From Kordia jejudonensis (GTDB lineage Bacteria; Bacteroidota; Bacteroidia; Flavobacteriales; Flavobacteriaceae), in the NCBI RefSeq assembly GCF_001005315.1, contig NZ_LBMG01000012.1, positions 61,927 to 125,926 of the forward strand: a DNA stretch of 64,000 nt, given 5' to 3'. Below, in pieces: positions 53,066 through 63,283 of the stretch; position 1 is the stretch's first letter, and the number at the start of each line of letters is the position of its first letter. The notes under the pieces are model-generated. The model saw only the letters and a list, made by a program, of their open reading frames with translations, searched no databases and was not told the DNA's origin. Position numbers and translations under genes: made by a program.

Positions 53066-53608
53066 TTATTGAACTTTCGTCAAAACAATATCAGTTGGGA
53101 TATTAAGTGGTAACTTATTTGAGGGCGTAAGATCAGAATAAGCGACTTTCCACGATGCAGTTGTCGAGCATCCTATACAGTTATTAGCCTGTAAAATTTT
53201 CATACGTAACCTAGAATGCCATAGCGTAAATCCATCCCATTGAGGAGCTTCGTAGTTTAAAGAATTATCCATGATACGACCATCAAAACTATTTTCATAA
53301 TATCCACCAGATATAACAGGATGCCAATTTTGTGGTGTTTGTGTATTATAGGGTTTATTCGATTTATAAATGGTTGTTTCTACTCCGTTATTGACTTCAA
53401 TCATTTCAAAATGTCCTTTCGTAGTTGAGTTTTGGTTAAATAGAAACACTCTGAAAATACGATTTCCATTCTGCCATTCCCATGTGCCGATAAAAGGATT
53501 TTGTTGTAAGATTTCTTTATCATTCGTTTTCAGTTCATGATCAAAAAAATTTTCTAGACCACTTGCAATGATCGTAAAAATAATAAATGCTGTGTATAGT
53601 GTTTTCAT
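53066..53608 (-). CDS. Small secreted protein, tandem paralogue 1
   Basis: A 180-aa protein with an N-terminal signal (MKTLYTAFIIFTIIASGL). Conserved blocks include FIGTWEWQNGNRIFRVFLF, KPYNTQTPQNWHPVI, then GRIMDNSLNY and an end IPTDIVLTKVQ. The protein looks like one compact beta-rich domain with two Cys (CIGC). I recall such proteins as a small Flavobacteriaceae family (possibly DUF6705), but this cannot be confirmed here. It is roughly 70% identical to the next gene; the function is unknown. Confidence 0.72.
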   Translation of the reverse strand: MKTLYTAFIIFTIIASGLENFFDHELKTNDKEILQQNPFIGTWEWQNGNRIFRVFLFNQNSTTKGHFEMIEVNNGVETTIYKSNKPYNTQTPQNWHPVISGGYYENSFDGRIMDNSLNYEAPQWDGFTLWHSRLRMKILQANNCIGCSTTASWKVAYSDLTPSNKLPLNIPTDIVLTKVQ

Positions 53609-53668
53609 AGTATTGTGATCTCTTTTAGAAAACTGTCTTTTATCACTTTAATCCTTTATTTATTAACA

Positions 53669-54214
53669 TTATTGTACTTTCGTTAAAACGATATCAGTAG
53701 GAATATTTAATGGCAGCTTGTTGGAAGGTGTAAGATCGAAATAAGCGACTTTCCATGATGCAGTTGTAGAGCATCCAATACAGCTTCCTGTTTGTAAAAT
53801 TTTCATGCGCAATCTAGCATGCCAAAGCGTATATCCATCCCATTGCGGATCTTCATAATCTAAAGAATTATCCATAATACGTCCGTCAAGCTTATTCCCA
53901 TTATGACCAGCATCAATTACAGGATGCCAATGCTGAGGTGTTTGAGAGTTATATGGCTTGTTCGATTTATATATAGTTATTTCATTACCATTAGTATCAA
54001 CTTCTACCATTTCGAAATGTCCATTCATAGTTGAGTTTTGAACGAAAAGAAAGACCCTAAAAATTTGATTTCCATTATGCCATTCCCATGTTCCAGCAAA
54101 TGGATCTTGTTGTAAAATCTCAATACTATTAGTGTTTGAATTTTGATTAATATATTCTTTTACACCGTTAGCAATGATTGTGAATATAATAAGAGCTGTA
54201 TATAGTGTTTTCAT
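53669..54214 (-). CDS. Small secreted protein, tandem paralogue 2
   Basis: A 181-aa protein sharing signal peptide, blocks and exact C-terminus (IPTDIVLTKVQ) with the copy at 53066-53608; the 60-bp spacer separates them. It differs in the region after the signal and around residues 85-105. The two arose by tandem duplication and have since diverged. It lies 12 bp downstream of the 54227 lipoprotein and is probably in the same transcript. The function is unknown. Confidence 0.72.
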   Translation of the reverse strand: MKTLYTALIIFTIIANGVKEYINQNSNTNSIEILQQDPFAGTWEWHNGNQIFRVFLFVQNSTMNGHFEMVEVDTNGNEITIYKSNKPYNSQTPQHWHPVIDAGHNGNKLDGRIMDNSLDYEDPQWDGYTLWHARLRMKILQTGSCIGCSTTASWKVAYFDLTPSNKLPLNIPTDIVLTKVQ

Positions 54215-54226
54215 CGTTTTTATTTT

Positions 54227-55768
54227 TTAGTCATTACAATTCTCTTTTGTAAAAGATGTTCCATGTTCATTGATATTTAGTCGTTCAAATGTGTCAAAAT
54301 TAGTATTGGCTTTAAACATGGTAGTTCCCATATCAGCTTCTTTCATAAAGTTCAAAAATGCTAAAAGAACCTGATGATTATTTGTATTTTCAGCCCTAAT
54401 TGGAGATGGCGGTAATATCCTATAAAAGTATTTATTATATATAGGCTTGATAACATTTTCAATATAATTTATTTCATCTGTACTGAGTGTTTCACCTCGT
54501 GAGGCTTTTTGATAATAGTCTAGATATTTAAAAAATTTTCTGAATTTATTTCTATTATGGATAGTAATGGCATATTGTGTGCCTTTACCAGTAGTTAAAA
54601 AAGCTACAAAATCATCTGTAAGTTCATCTTCTTTCATTCTTTGTGCCATAAATTGTAGGTCACTAACAGAGAATACTGAATAAGTAGTTATTGTATCCGT
54701 TGTAGAAGTAAATTCATTATGAACATGCGCTATTGATTTGTATTTTGCTGGTGGGTTTTGCGGTAAGCTAACCAAATAGTTATTGGGTGCTCCTTGTATC
54801 TCAAATTCTGTGTTATTATCGTAAATTCCCACGGCAGACTCATAATTTAAATTCGTCTTTGTATTCAAATTAACGATTTTTTGTTGATGATTAGGGTGAT
54901 TTAAAAAAAGATTTTTAACCTTATCACACTCATTTTTTAGTCCAAGATCAAAAACAGGGACTGTTGGAATTAATTCATTACTATCGTCATTGCCATTCGT
55001 ATTGTTTGAACTTCCACCACTTGTTGTATCATTAGACGGATCAGTTGAAGAACCACTTGTTGTGGTACTCCCGCCATATGAGATACACCCAGTTACAACC
55101 CAGCCACCGTAACATATTTTTTGTGGTTGTTGTTCAGGAGTACCATAACAAGTTTGTCCATAAGTATTTTGCATCCCAGCAGTACAGTTCGTATATACAC
55201 AATCTGTTTCATTGCTCCACTCAATGATTTCCTCTGTAGTGTTGGCACATGGAGACATTTCTGTACCCAATAGCAAGGTGTTATCATCAATATATGTAAT
55301 AGTAGCTTGGGTTACGTCTGCTTCTACTATTCCCTCATTTATAATCAGAGGATAATTAATGAGAACCTGCATGTAGCTTCCATTATCAAAAAATGTCAAC
55401 ATGTAGTTTTCAACATATTCTCGAACAGCTTGATCCGGATAGAGTACAGGGAAAATATAACTCGTGTAGTTCTCTGATTCTAATTGTAAAATACGATCTG
55501 TGTATATTGTAAATCCATATAAGTTAGAATGAATTTGATCTTCAGTTTGCTGAATTCGATTTTCAAAACGCTCAGTTATAAAATGATCTAAATCTTTATT
55601 GGTCTGTGAAATAGATGATCTTTGAATAAAATTTGCCTTAATACCTAAATCATTAGATAGTAAATCTTGTTCAGAAATTTGTGTTAAGTATCTATCATCT
55701 TCACACGATGTTAGACACAATGCGTAAATGATAAAAATAAATAGTAAGCGTCCCAAAATATGTTTCAT
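54227..55768 (-). CDS. Lipoprotein with Cys-rich middle and JAMM-like C-terminal motif
   Basis: A 513-aa lipoprotein with lipobox CLTSC (Cys about residue 22). There is a central Cys-rich stretch (about 175-230) and a Ser/Thr/Gly/Asn linker. The C-terminal domain begins near 270 and contains IAHVHNEF (H347/H349) followed after about 20 residues by FSVSDLQFM. His-x-His followed by Ser-x-x-Asp is the JAMM/JAB metalloprotease signature, here with a longer insertion. It may be a surface isopeptidase-like enzyme or a degenerate relative. It is upstream of the two small secreted genes. Confidence 0.6.
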   Translation of the reverse strand: MKHILGRLLFIFIIYALCLTSCEDDRYLTQISEQDLLSNDLGIKANFIQRSSISQTNKDLDHFITERFENRIQQTEDQIHSNLYGFTIYTDRILQLESENYTSYIFPVLYPDQAVREYVENYMLTFFDNGSYMQVLINYPLIINEGIVEADVTQATITYIDDNTLLLGTEMSPCANTTEEIIEWSNETDCVYTNCTAGMQNTYGQTCYGTPEQQPQKICYGGWVVTGCISYGGSTTTSGSSTDPSNDTTSGGSSNNTNGNDDSNELIPTVPVFDLGLKNECDKVKNLFLNHPNHQQKIVNLNTKTNLNYESAVGIYDNNTEFEIQGAPNNYLVSLPQNPPAKYKSIAHVHNEFTSTTDTITTYSVFSVSDLQFMAQRMKEDELTDDFVAFLTTGKGTQYAITIHNRNKFRKFFKYLDYYQKASRGETLSTDEINYIENVIKPIYNKYFYRILPPSPIRAENTNNHQVLLAFLNFMKEADMGTTMFKANTNFDTFERLNINEHGTSFTKENCND

Positions 55769-56094
55769 AGGTATATAAATTTATAAAACCAATAAGGGAG
55801 ATTTCTGGGGAGATATGCTATCTTTAAAAGTAAATATACAATATTTTCTTACAGACTTAAAAATCTTGACTGACTTATTTTTAAAATCAATTTTCTATCT
55901 CCTAAAAAATCTTCTTAATTAAAAGTGCTCTTATCGATTAGATTGAGCGCAAGTTAAGACGTACGATTTATAATTAATTATGGATTTCCTCAAACATAAT
56001 AAAATTCTTTTTTAAATAATAAGAAAAGAGCCACTTTCATGAGTAGCTTCCTTGATGAATTTAGTTTCGCAACGGTTGCAAATATTATACTGTT
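55769..56094. other. Gap after the AsmA-like gene, with a terminator
   Basis: No gene is seen in this 326-bp gap. On the minus strand AGCCACT/AGTAGCT (56029-56048, 7 bp with one wobble, 6-nt loop) is followed by a T-rich run and fits the terminator of the AsmA-like gene. Confidence 0.6.
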
Positions 56095-59000
56095 TCACTT
56101 CCTCTTTTTACCCAATGAAATCTTATAATCATTTATGTTTCCTCTAACTTTTACATTGAGATAACGTATTCTTTTGTTAGGATCTATTTCTACAATTTCA
56201 TCTTCTTGATCTTTATTCGTAATTGTATCTTTTTTACGTCCAAATAATTTTCGCCAAGCAGCTTTTCTCACAGTCTTCCAAGGAATACGTAAATAGTAAT
56301 CAATATTTTGATCTTTATCATGTGTACCAGACAATTCTATATGCCCCAAAGTAGATTCAATTGTCATAGAAGGAATGTTAATTTTTCCCTTTTTGATATC
56401 CAAACTATTCTGTAAGGTGTCAAACCGAATATTTTGCAGATTTTTATTTCCCATATAATCTGAAAGCGCCAACATTGGATCGTAATTTTTTAATCTTCCA
56501 TTTAATACTTTTACGTCCATTTCTATAGTAGATTGATCTAAATCGGGTACCAAATCTGGGTAAACTCTAATTTTACCTGTAATTCTAGAGGTAAGCTTTC
56601 CTTGTAAATTTTCTGAAACGAGATGATCTTGTCCAAAGTTTTCGAATTTGAACAACAATTTATCCAAATCAACATTAGTCATGACCAAATCTGGTTGCAT
56701 GTAAATGTGTTCTGGATCGCTTCCATTAAAATAACCACTTAACTGAATATTTCCTCCTGCGGCATCCATATGCAACGTATCTATATAAATGTAATGATTA
56801 GGCGTTGTTCTTAAATCTGCTTTGATATTTTTGAGATCAATTCTATGGTAAATAAAATGATCAATATCCGCCTTAAATTTCATATCTGTAAATGGCAATT
56901 CGTACAAATTGAAAGCATCAGCATGTTCTTGTACATCTGCAGTTTTTGAAGTGGCAACTGCTGTAGATTTTGCTGGACTTGCATCAAAATTGAAAAGCGC
57001 ATCATAATCAATATAATTTGCCTTTACACTCAAATAATTATCTCTTTTCTTTATTTCCTGATTTTCCCCTACATAATAATTTAAATCAAAATTAAAATTC
57101 GTAGTTCCTATTTCTCCATGAAAATCTTTGATCATCACATGCTGATCTTCGTAATGAATGTTTCCTCTAAAATCATGAAAGCGAAGCGGATGAACTTTCA
57201 TCTTTGTATCTAGCTTGTCCAATGCCAAATCAATAGAATGTAGGGAAGAATCTTTGTAATGCATGCTAGAAGTGAAATGCAATGTCAAATCATCAAACTC
57301 TTCATGTCTGTATTCTTCTGGAACATAATTTTCTCCTTTATATGAAAAAATATCTTCCAATCTTAATTTTTTAGAAGTAAGATTCATATCCAAATCTACA
57401 TCTCCGTTGAGTTCAGGTTGCATCCAAAAAGCATATTCATGTATCAGTCCATCAAGATGAAAATCACTATCATCTATAAATCCTGTAAAATCTACTACTT
57501 GCAAGTCTAGACTATCAATTAATATATCGGCATGAAAATCATGTAATTTGTGTGGATAATGCTTCAAATCTGCATACAAACTATCGATAAAAAATTCTCC
57601 TTTGGGCAAATACTTAGATTCTGTGAAATTTTTTGCGGAAGCTTTAAAAGAAAGTCCCAAACTTAGCGCTTTTATTTGTTCATCAATACCAGTTTGAATC
57701 GTATCTTGTTTTGTAAAACCAGTGAGTTGCGCAATATCTAAATTATCAGAAGAAATATCCAAATGCACATCTACAGGAACGTCCGTATGATGTACAATTG
57801 CAGGTAAGTCCGAAAGAAAACCACTTACCGATACATCTGAATTTCCCATTAATAGTTCAAACTTGTTCAGGGTTGCTTCTTTGCCATTCATGATCAAATG
57901 CACATTCAAACTATCCAACGGAACGGGAAGTTCTTTTGCGGCTAAACTTAAATCTTTTACAATCAACTCTGCAAAATACGCTTGATTGAGTTTTTGTAAT
58001 GCCTTTTCAGGATGATCGATATCAATAATATCATGAAAACTCATTACCAGCGAAACCTGTCCAGCAGCATCTTGAACTTGCTCTAAGTCAAAAAAATCAG
58101 CAATAAAATTGAGATTAAAATTCGAGTTTATTTGCATATTTACTTCTGGCGAATCAAAATTCTTTACAAAAATAGTTCCTTTGAATTCTCCTTTTTCCAA
58201 AGACGCTGTCATATCGGTTAACGAAAATTCCATTGTACTCGCATCTCTATTTTCGCCATTGGTAAAATGACCGTTGAAGCCCATTTCATCTATCTTTTTT
58301 CCACTTTCAGGATTTTCTAAAAAGGCTTTTTTCGCTCCAAAACGAACATCAATAAGTGGTCTGTTTCCTTTATTGGCAGCTCCTTGAATACTGGCATTGA
58401 AGTAAATTTCTCCAGCATTTCTGTATTTTTCTAAAACAGGAATGACATTCGCAGGCGCAAACGCAATAAACATATCAAAATTAGGTTTGGTACCTCTCAT
58501 GATCAAATCAAGGTCTACGTCATTTTTAATATCGATAGCGCCTTCCAACTCAAAATCACCATTTTCCATGACAATTCCTGAAGGAAATATATCAAGAATG
58601 CCTGTATCTTCATTAAACTCTACATCTGTGTGAATTTCAAAATGTTTTTTATGAATGAACGTAGTATCATTATTTTTGATAATATTCAATTCCAAATCAG
58701 CATCTACATGTCCCGCTATGATACTGTCTTTCAACGTAAAACCACCTGTACCTTCATACACAAATTTTTCAACATCTGTATTTGTAGCTTCATCTAAGGT
58801 GTGAATATCTAGATTTTTAAATTTTATCCGTTTCAGATGAATATTAGCGGAAGGAGTTTCTGTGTCAGCAGTACTTGCCAACGAGTTTTGAATATTAGTC
58901 GTATTATTTTCATGAATCACAAGATTCAAAATGCCTTCTTCTACAATTAAAGATTGAATGTCATACTTACCTTCTACAATGTCCCATAAGTTAAAACCGA

Positions 59001-59286
59001 CGTAAATATCTTTTACATCCATGATAACGGGCGAATTGTCTTCCTTTGTTTCAAAAATTTTGAAATCATACACCTTTGCAGAAATATAGGGGAAATTGCC
59101 AAAAAGAGACAATTCACTTTTACCAATACTAATACGACCTTTGTGTTCTTGGTTTAGTTTTTCAATCTCCTCTTTGATAATGTCAGATTGGTTGTTCTGA
59201 ACATATAGTATAAGACCTCCGACTACTAAAATTGGAATTAAGATGAGTCCTACTAAAATCCGTTTCCATAATTTTTTAATCTTCAA
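56095..59286 (-). CDS. AsmA-like large membrane-anchored protein
   Basis: A 1063-aa protein. One N-terminal membrane helix (about 9-30, ILVGLILIPILVVGGLILYV) is followed by the AsmA opening, with GRISIGKSELSLFGNFPYIS and KVYDFKIFE. A long periplasmic beta-groove region runs to the end. The C-terminal AsmA_2-like half includes IEMDVKVLNGRLKNYDPML and STLGHIELSGTHDKD. AsmA/TamB-type proteins bridge the membranes and affect phospholipid traffic and outer-membrane homeostasis. The start codon is TTG at 59286; no in-frame ATG precedes the signal-anchor. It is a single gene. Confidence 0.85.
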   Translation of the reverse strand: MKIKKLWKRILVGLILIPILVVGGLILYVQNNQSDIIKEEIEKLNQEHKGRISIGKSELSLFGNFPYISAKVYDFKIFETKEDNSPVIMDVKDIYVGFNLWDIVEGKYDIQSLIVEEGILNLVIHENNTTNIQNSLASTADTETPSANIHLKRIKFKNLDIHTLDEATNTDVEKFVYEGTGGFTLKDSIIAGHVDADLELNIIKNNDTTFIHKKHFEIHTDVEFNEDTGILDIFPSGIVMENGDFELEGAIDIKNDVDLDLIMRGTKPNFDMFIAFAPANVIPVLEKYRNAGEIYFNASIQGAANKGNRPLIDVRFGAKKAFLENPESGKKIDEMGFNGHFTNGENRDASTMEFSLTDMTASLEKGEFKGTIFVKNFDSPEVNMQINSNFNLNFIADFFDLEQVQDAAGQVSLVMSFHDIIDIDHPEKALQKLNQAYFAELIVKDLSLAAKELPVPLDSLNVHLIMNGKEATLNKFELLMGNSDVSVSGFLSDLPAIVHHTDVPVDVHLDISSDNLDIAQLTGFTKQDTIQTGIDEQIKALSLGLSFKASAKNFTESKYLPKGEFFIDSLYADLKHYPHKLHDFHADILIDSLDLQVVDFTGFIDDSDFHLDGLIHEYAFWMQPELNGDVDLDMNLTSKKLRLEDIFSYKGENYVPEEYRHEEFDDLTLHFTSSMHYKDSSLHSIDLALDKLDTKMKVHPLRFHDFRGNIHYEDQHVMIKDFHGEIGTTNFNFDLNYYVGENQEIKKRDNYLSVKANYIDYDALFNFDASPAKSTAVATSKTADVQEHADAFNLYELPFTDMKFKADIDHFIYHRIDLKNIKADLRTTPNHYIYIDTLHMDAAGGNIQLSGYFNGSDPEHIYMQPDLVMTNVDLDKLLFKFENFGQDHLVSENLQGKLTSRITGKIRVYPDLVPDLDQSTIEMDVKVLNGRLKNYDPMLALSDYMGNKNLQNIRFDTLQNSLDIKKGKINIPSMTIESTLGHIELSGTHDKDQNIDYYLRIPWKTVRKAAWRKLFGRKKDTITNKDQEDEIVEIDPNKRIRYLNVKVRGNINDYKISLGKKRK

Positions 59287-59697
59287 AGTAGTATCTTTTA
59301 GAGTTAGATAAAGTGTACGCCTTTAAAAGTAACAAATTCGCATGAAAAAAACCTTATTTTAACTTGAGTTCGATGTAAAAAATTTAGTTCGATACTTTTC
59401 TTTTCCGAAGTATAGCAGGGATTTTCCGTTAAGAATTTTTGAACCCACAACATTCCAAAATCTAAGTTTTCCATCAAAGATATTGTATCTTTTGGAGAGT
59501 ACTTAGAAAATAATTCTGAATTACTAGAAGCCTGTTAAAATTGAATTAAAGGCTTTAATTTTAATATAGAATGTTCAGTTTTAAAGCATATAATATTCTC
59601 AAAAAAAATATATTAATTTTATAATATTTTTCGTGGGTATTATAGTTTTTATACCTATTTAAAAATCATAAGAGCTTTAAAAGTAACTTTTTACCAC
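59287..59697. other. Intergenic region between AsmA-like and HEPN genes
   Basis: 411 bp, AT-rich, without a supported gene or RNA. Divergent promoters are expected here, but no perfect TTG/TAnnTTTG pair was found. It also marks the border to the more AT-rich accessory stretch on the right. Confidence 0.5.
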
Positions 59698-61089
59698 ATG
59701 AATAAATCAACTAGGAGAATTTTAAACGAGAAGAATTTTATAAAAGAATTAGACTTTATAGAAAAAATAAATGCTTTTGATAATCAAAAGGTAGTCTTAT
59801 TAGGGGAAGAAGATATAAACACTAAATTCTCAAAGAATAAAGGTAAATTTAATCTTGAAATTGATTCACGGATAATTGATCATAGATCAAATATTATTTT
59901 TTCATTCCTTATTGACAATAATATTTATGAAACACATGAAATAGGGAATATATATTCTCAATCGAAATTTGAAATAGAAACTTTCAAATCAAAAGCCTTT
60001 AATAATAAAAGTAAATTCAAAGAATTTTATCAAGTCGATTTAAAAGAAATAAAAACATTTCATACAGTATTTGAAACTGTTACTTATCAAAGTTATGGAA
60101 CTGAGAAATTCTATGATTGCCTTCGTGTAAAAATTAACAATGCATACTATGACATTATACAATTAAAACATAATTCCAAAGGATTTTATATTATTGAAAA
60201 TCTTACAGAACAAACATTTTTAGATTTTACAGAAGCTTCATTTTCTCTTCGGCAAGCCATAGGATTTATAAATAATTTCTATGTTGGAGGAGAAAAATTT
60301 ACATTTGATAACTTAGGAGCAATTCATTATTCCTGTTCAGTAAGACCTTCACTAAAAGGAATGTATAGTCCTATCACAACAAATCCATATTCATATTCCG
60401 ATATACCTGAACATATTGCCGATTTATATTACAATAAACTAACTAGGATTACTCTTGATAACTTATCTAAGTTAGCCAATGAGATTCATAATAAACCTAA
60501 TTTTTCAACTGCAATTATGGTTATCTTGGAAGCTACATCTACACGTTCTTTATTACTCGCTCCAACGATATTTGCAGTAGTTATTGAATTGCTTTCAAAA
60601 GCTTTAAACTTAGTTCAAACGACTTCTAAAAAGCTTATTGATGATAAAAAATTTAAAAATAAAATTATTAAAGAACTTTACGATGTTATAGATGTTAATT
60701 GTAAAACTTTGGATGCTAATTCAGTATTAAAACTTAAAAGACGTTTAAATGATATTAATAAGCCTGTAAATAAAAAACATTTAACTAATAACGAAAAACT
60801 TACTAGACCTTTTGAGGAACTTGGTGTGAAATTAGATATTCATGATATTGAAATTATAGAGCATAGAAATGATTTATTACATGGTAACATATTACTAAAT
60901 AATGATAAGAATAAGACTGATGAAAAAATAAATTCATACATGGCTTATGTTTCAGCGAGATTATTCACTTTGGTTAGTAAACTAATTTTAAAAAGTATTG
61001 GTTACAAAGGATATGTATATAATCAATCAAAATATCTGGAAAAACACTCTCAAATCACAACTAATAAAGATTATTTTGAAATAGTTTGA
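59698..61089 (+). CDS. HEPN-motif protein, ApeA-like defence candidate
   Basis: A 463-aa cytoplasmic protein. The N-terminal 200 residues are a beta-rich unknown domain. The C-terminal helical half carries EHRNDLLHGNILL near residue 389, the R-x4-6-H motif of HEPN RNases, followed by a helix-rich end. This two-part layout is like ApeA/HEPN anti-phage proteins. HEPN domains usually act as ribonucleases in abortive defence. It is followed after 95 bp by an AlbA_2 gene on the same strand. No antitoxin MNT domain is present nearby. Confidence 0.6.
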   Translation: MNKSTRRILNEKNFIKELDFIEKINAFDNQKVVLLGEEDINTKFSKNKGKFNLEIDSRIIDHRSNIIFSFLIDNNIYETHEIGNIYSQSKFEIETFKSKAFNNKSKFKEFYQVDLKEIKTFHTVFETVTYQSYGTEKFYDCLRVKINNAYYDIIQLKHNSKGFYIIENLTEQTFLDFTEASFSLRQAIGFINNFYVGGEKFTFDNLGAIHYSCSVRPSLKGMYSPITTNPYSYSDIPEHIADLYYNKLTRITLDNLSKLANEIHNKPNFSTAIMVILEATSTRSLLLAPTIFAVVIELLSKALNLVQTTSKKLIDDKKFKNKIIKELYDVIDVNCKTLDANSVLKLKRRLNDINKPVNKKHLTNNEKLTRPFEELGVKLDIHDIEIIEHRNDLLHGNILLNNDKNKTDEKINSYMAYVSARLFTLVSKLILKSIGYKGYVYNQSKYLEKHSQITTNKDYFEIV

Positions 61090-61184
61090 AAACTTATTAA
61101 ACATCAAGCAATGCTTAATTCATTTTACATTTATTATTTACAAGAAAATTCAATACTTTGTGTAAGTACAAAAATGTAAAATAA

Positions 61185-62627
61185 ATGGCATACAATCCCT
61201 TTAATAAAAAAGATATATCAAAATTAACATATGATGATTTAAAGAGCCTAATAGAAAATGAAATAGGAGAAGGTTGGTATATAGAATATAAAAGAGACGT
61301 TCCCAAATTAAAAACAGGGAAACTTGATAATATAAAAATTTCAAAATCTATTTCCTCATTTGCCAATACAAATGGTGGATGGGTGTTTTGGGGAATTGAT
61401 AGTGATAACAAAAATAAACCAACTGTTATTAATGGTTTTGATGCTTCTGAATATAGAAATTTTGAAGATCAAATATCACAAATAATTAATTCAAATATAA
61501 ATCCGACACCGTATTATCATTTTAAAAAAATTCAATTAGAAAATGATAATATAGTTCTAATAATAAAAGTTGATGAAAGTCCAATTCCACCATACATAAC
61601 GAGTCAGGGAGTAATATTTCAAAGAGAAAATAATGAAAGTAAGCCCCTAAGTGATAGATATTCCCTTGAAAAATTAAATGAAAAAGCAAAAAATTATTTG
61701 GATGAGATAGAAAACTTTTCTACCATGAATCTAACTCAATCAAAAGGACAATCAGAATCAAATCAGACTTACTTAGAATTGTATTTATTTCCTATGCCAT
61801 TTAATAGTTTTAAGTTTAAGAATTTTTATTCCTCAGATTTTTTTAAAAAAGTAGCTGATAGGTTTTATAAAGGTGTTGAAGTAGATTTTCAATCTAAAAA
61901 TTCAATTGCAATAAGTTTAGGTTTCAATAGTATATATCACTCAGATGGTTCTTTAATCATAAGACCATTGAAAGAGGGGAATTTGATATATAAATCTACA
62001 ACTGTAGAGTTATTTAAAAATGGAAACCTCAAACTTTTAATACCCGTAAGCGAATTCACGACAGGAAATATTCCAAAAAAATATGAAAATTCAAATACCA
62101 TTAAATATCTTTTAGATACATACAGCCCATTAGAGACTGTAGATCCGTTAAGTTATAGCCTTTTAGGAATGTCAGTTCCGCCACCAAATCCAAATTTATC
62201 TCCGTTAAAAGAACGTAAAAGAACAGATTTTACAACATTTGTGAATTTTATTGATGGAATGGATCTCATTACAGTAATTTTAATTATAATTAATCATTAC
62301 AAGTCTGTTCTTAACGATAATGATTTTGATTTTGAAACTAAAATTGGTTTCAGGGCTAGGATTACAGACTGCTGGAGAAAGTTTGTATTTTTCGATAATG
62401 ATGATTATTTGAAAAAATTAAAATTATATAATATTCCGCTATCTCCTAAAGATGAAATAGAAATTCCAAAATTTAAAAAAGGGAACGCATATATTATTGA
62501 TCTGAAAAATAATTTAGAGTTTTTTCAAATTGCAAAAATAATACTACGTGGAATAGGGCTTCCTGATGCTCACGCAATAAAATTTCAAGAAATAATAATG
62601 AATGGGTTCAATAATTTTCAAGAATAA
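61185..62627 (+). CDS. AlbA_2 (Schlafen-like) putative DNA/RNA-binding protein
   Basis: A 480-aa protein. The N-terminal AlbA_2 domain (about 15-150) shows YIEYKRDVPK, the SKSISSFANTNGGWVFWGID core, VDESPIPPYI and VIFQRENNESKPLSDRYSL. AlbA_2 domains are related to the Schlafen core and occur in regulators and defence proteins. The C-terminal 300 residues are not recognised and lack the usual winged-helix or helicase partners. It neighbours a HEPN gene and a decayed helicase, suggesting a defence setting. The enzymatic activity is unknown. Confidence 0.78.
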   Translation: MAYNPFNKKDISKLTYDDLKSLIENEIGEGWYIEYKRDVPKLKTGKLDNIKISKSISSFANTNGGWVFWGIDSDNKNKPTVINGFDASEYRNFEDQISQIINSNINPTPYYHFKKIQLENDNIVLIIKVDESPIPPYITSQGVIFQRENNESKPLSDRYSLEKLNEKAKNYLDEIENFSTMNLTQSKGQSESNQTYLELYLFPMPFNSFKFKNFYSSDFFKKVADRFYKGVEVDFQSKNSIAISLGFNSIYHSDGSLIIRPLKEGNLIYKSTTVELFKNGNLKLLIPVSEFTTGNIPKKYENSNTIKYLLDTYSPLETVDPLSYSLLGMSVPPPNPNLSPLKERKRTDFTTFVNFIDGMDLITVILIIINHYKSVLNDNDFDFETKIGFRARITDCWRKFVFFDNDDYLKKLKLYNIPLSPKDEIEIPKFKKGNAYIIDLKNNLEFFQIAKIILRGIGLPDAHAIKFQEIIMNGFNNFQE

Positions 62628-62762
62628 AACTTAAATATATTTATTAAAATAATTTTCAACGAGTCATCAAACTATACCTAACAGATGTCTATTACTTTTT
62701 ATTAAAATTTATTTATCAAATAATATTATTATTTTTTGTAATTTTATGTTGTAATTTCTTAT

Positions 62763-63251
62763 ATGAAGCATCGATTTCAAAATATCATAAATGAATTTGT
62801 AGACTTAATAGTTAAGGAAGGTTATAGTTGCAAAGATTCATTTTCTTTAATATTAAATAAGTATTATGTCAATGGAAAAAGTTATATTACAAAGTCTGAT
62901 TTTCAAGAAATTTATAATCGGTCTTGTAATATTGCATCTAATATTATTGTTACAGGAGAGAAAGAAGGCACTTTAAAACGAAAAAAAAGAATACTTAAAA
63001 AAAATCCCTTAAAAACTAGAGTTCATGACTATGAAAACAACTTTTCTCCTTTGTTTTCAGGTATTTACGGAGACTCATTAACATTTAAACAAAAAATCGA
63101 GATAAAATTCAAGGAGTTTAATTATGTTAATAATAACGTTTCTAAGACCATTAATCAGTTAATGAAATATTTCAAAATAGACGCTTCCAACTCTTTGGAT
63201 AAAATTAGATTAAATACTATTTTTTCAGTAGTAAAAGAGTTGAGAAAATAA
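62763..63251 (+). CDS. Small basic protein of unknown function
   Basis: A 162-aa Lys/Asn-rich, all-helical protein with no recognised domain. It has a very basic middle (LKRKKRILKKNPLKTR), which could bind nucleic acid. It lies in the AT-rich accessory stretch, 136 bp after the AlbA_2 gene. Coding is supported only by length and an uninterrupted frame, so it is less certain than its neighbours. Confidence 0.5.
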   Translation: MKHRFQNIINEFVDLIVKEGYSCKDSFSLILNKYYVNGKSYITKSDFQEIYNRSCNIASNIIVTGEKEGTLKRKKRILKKNPLKTRVHDYENNFSPLFSGIYGDSLTFKQKIEIKFKEFNYVNNNVSKTINQLMKYFKIDASNSLDKIRLNTIFSVVKELRK

Positions 63252-63283
63252 AAATCAATTATAGTAAAATACACTTATTTAGA

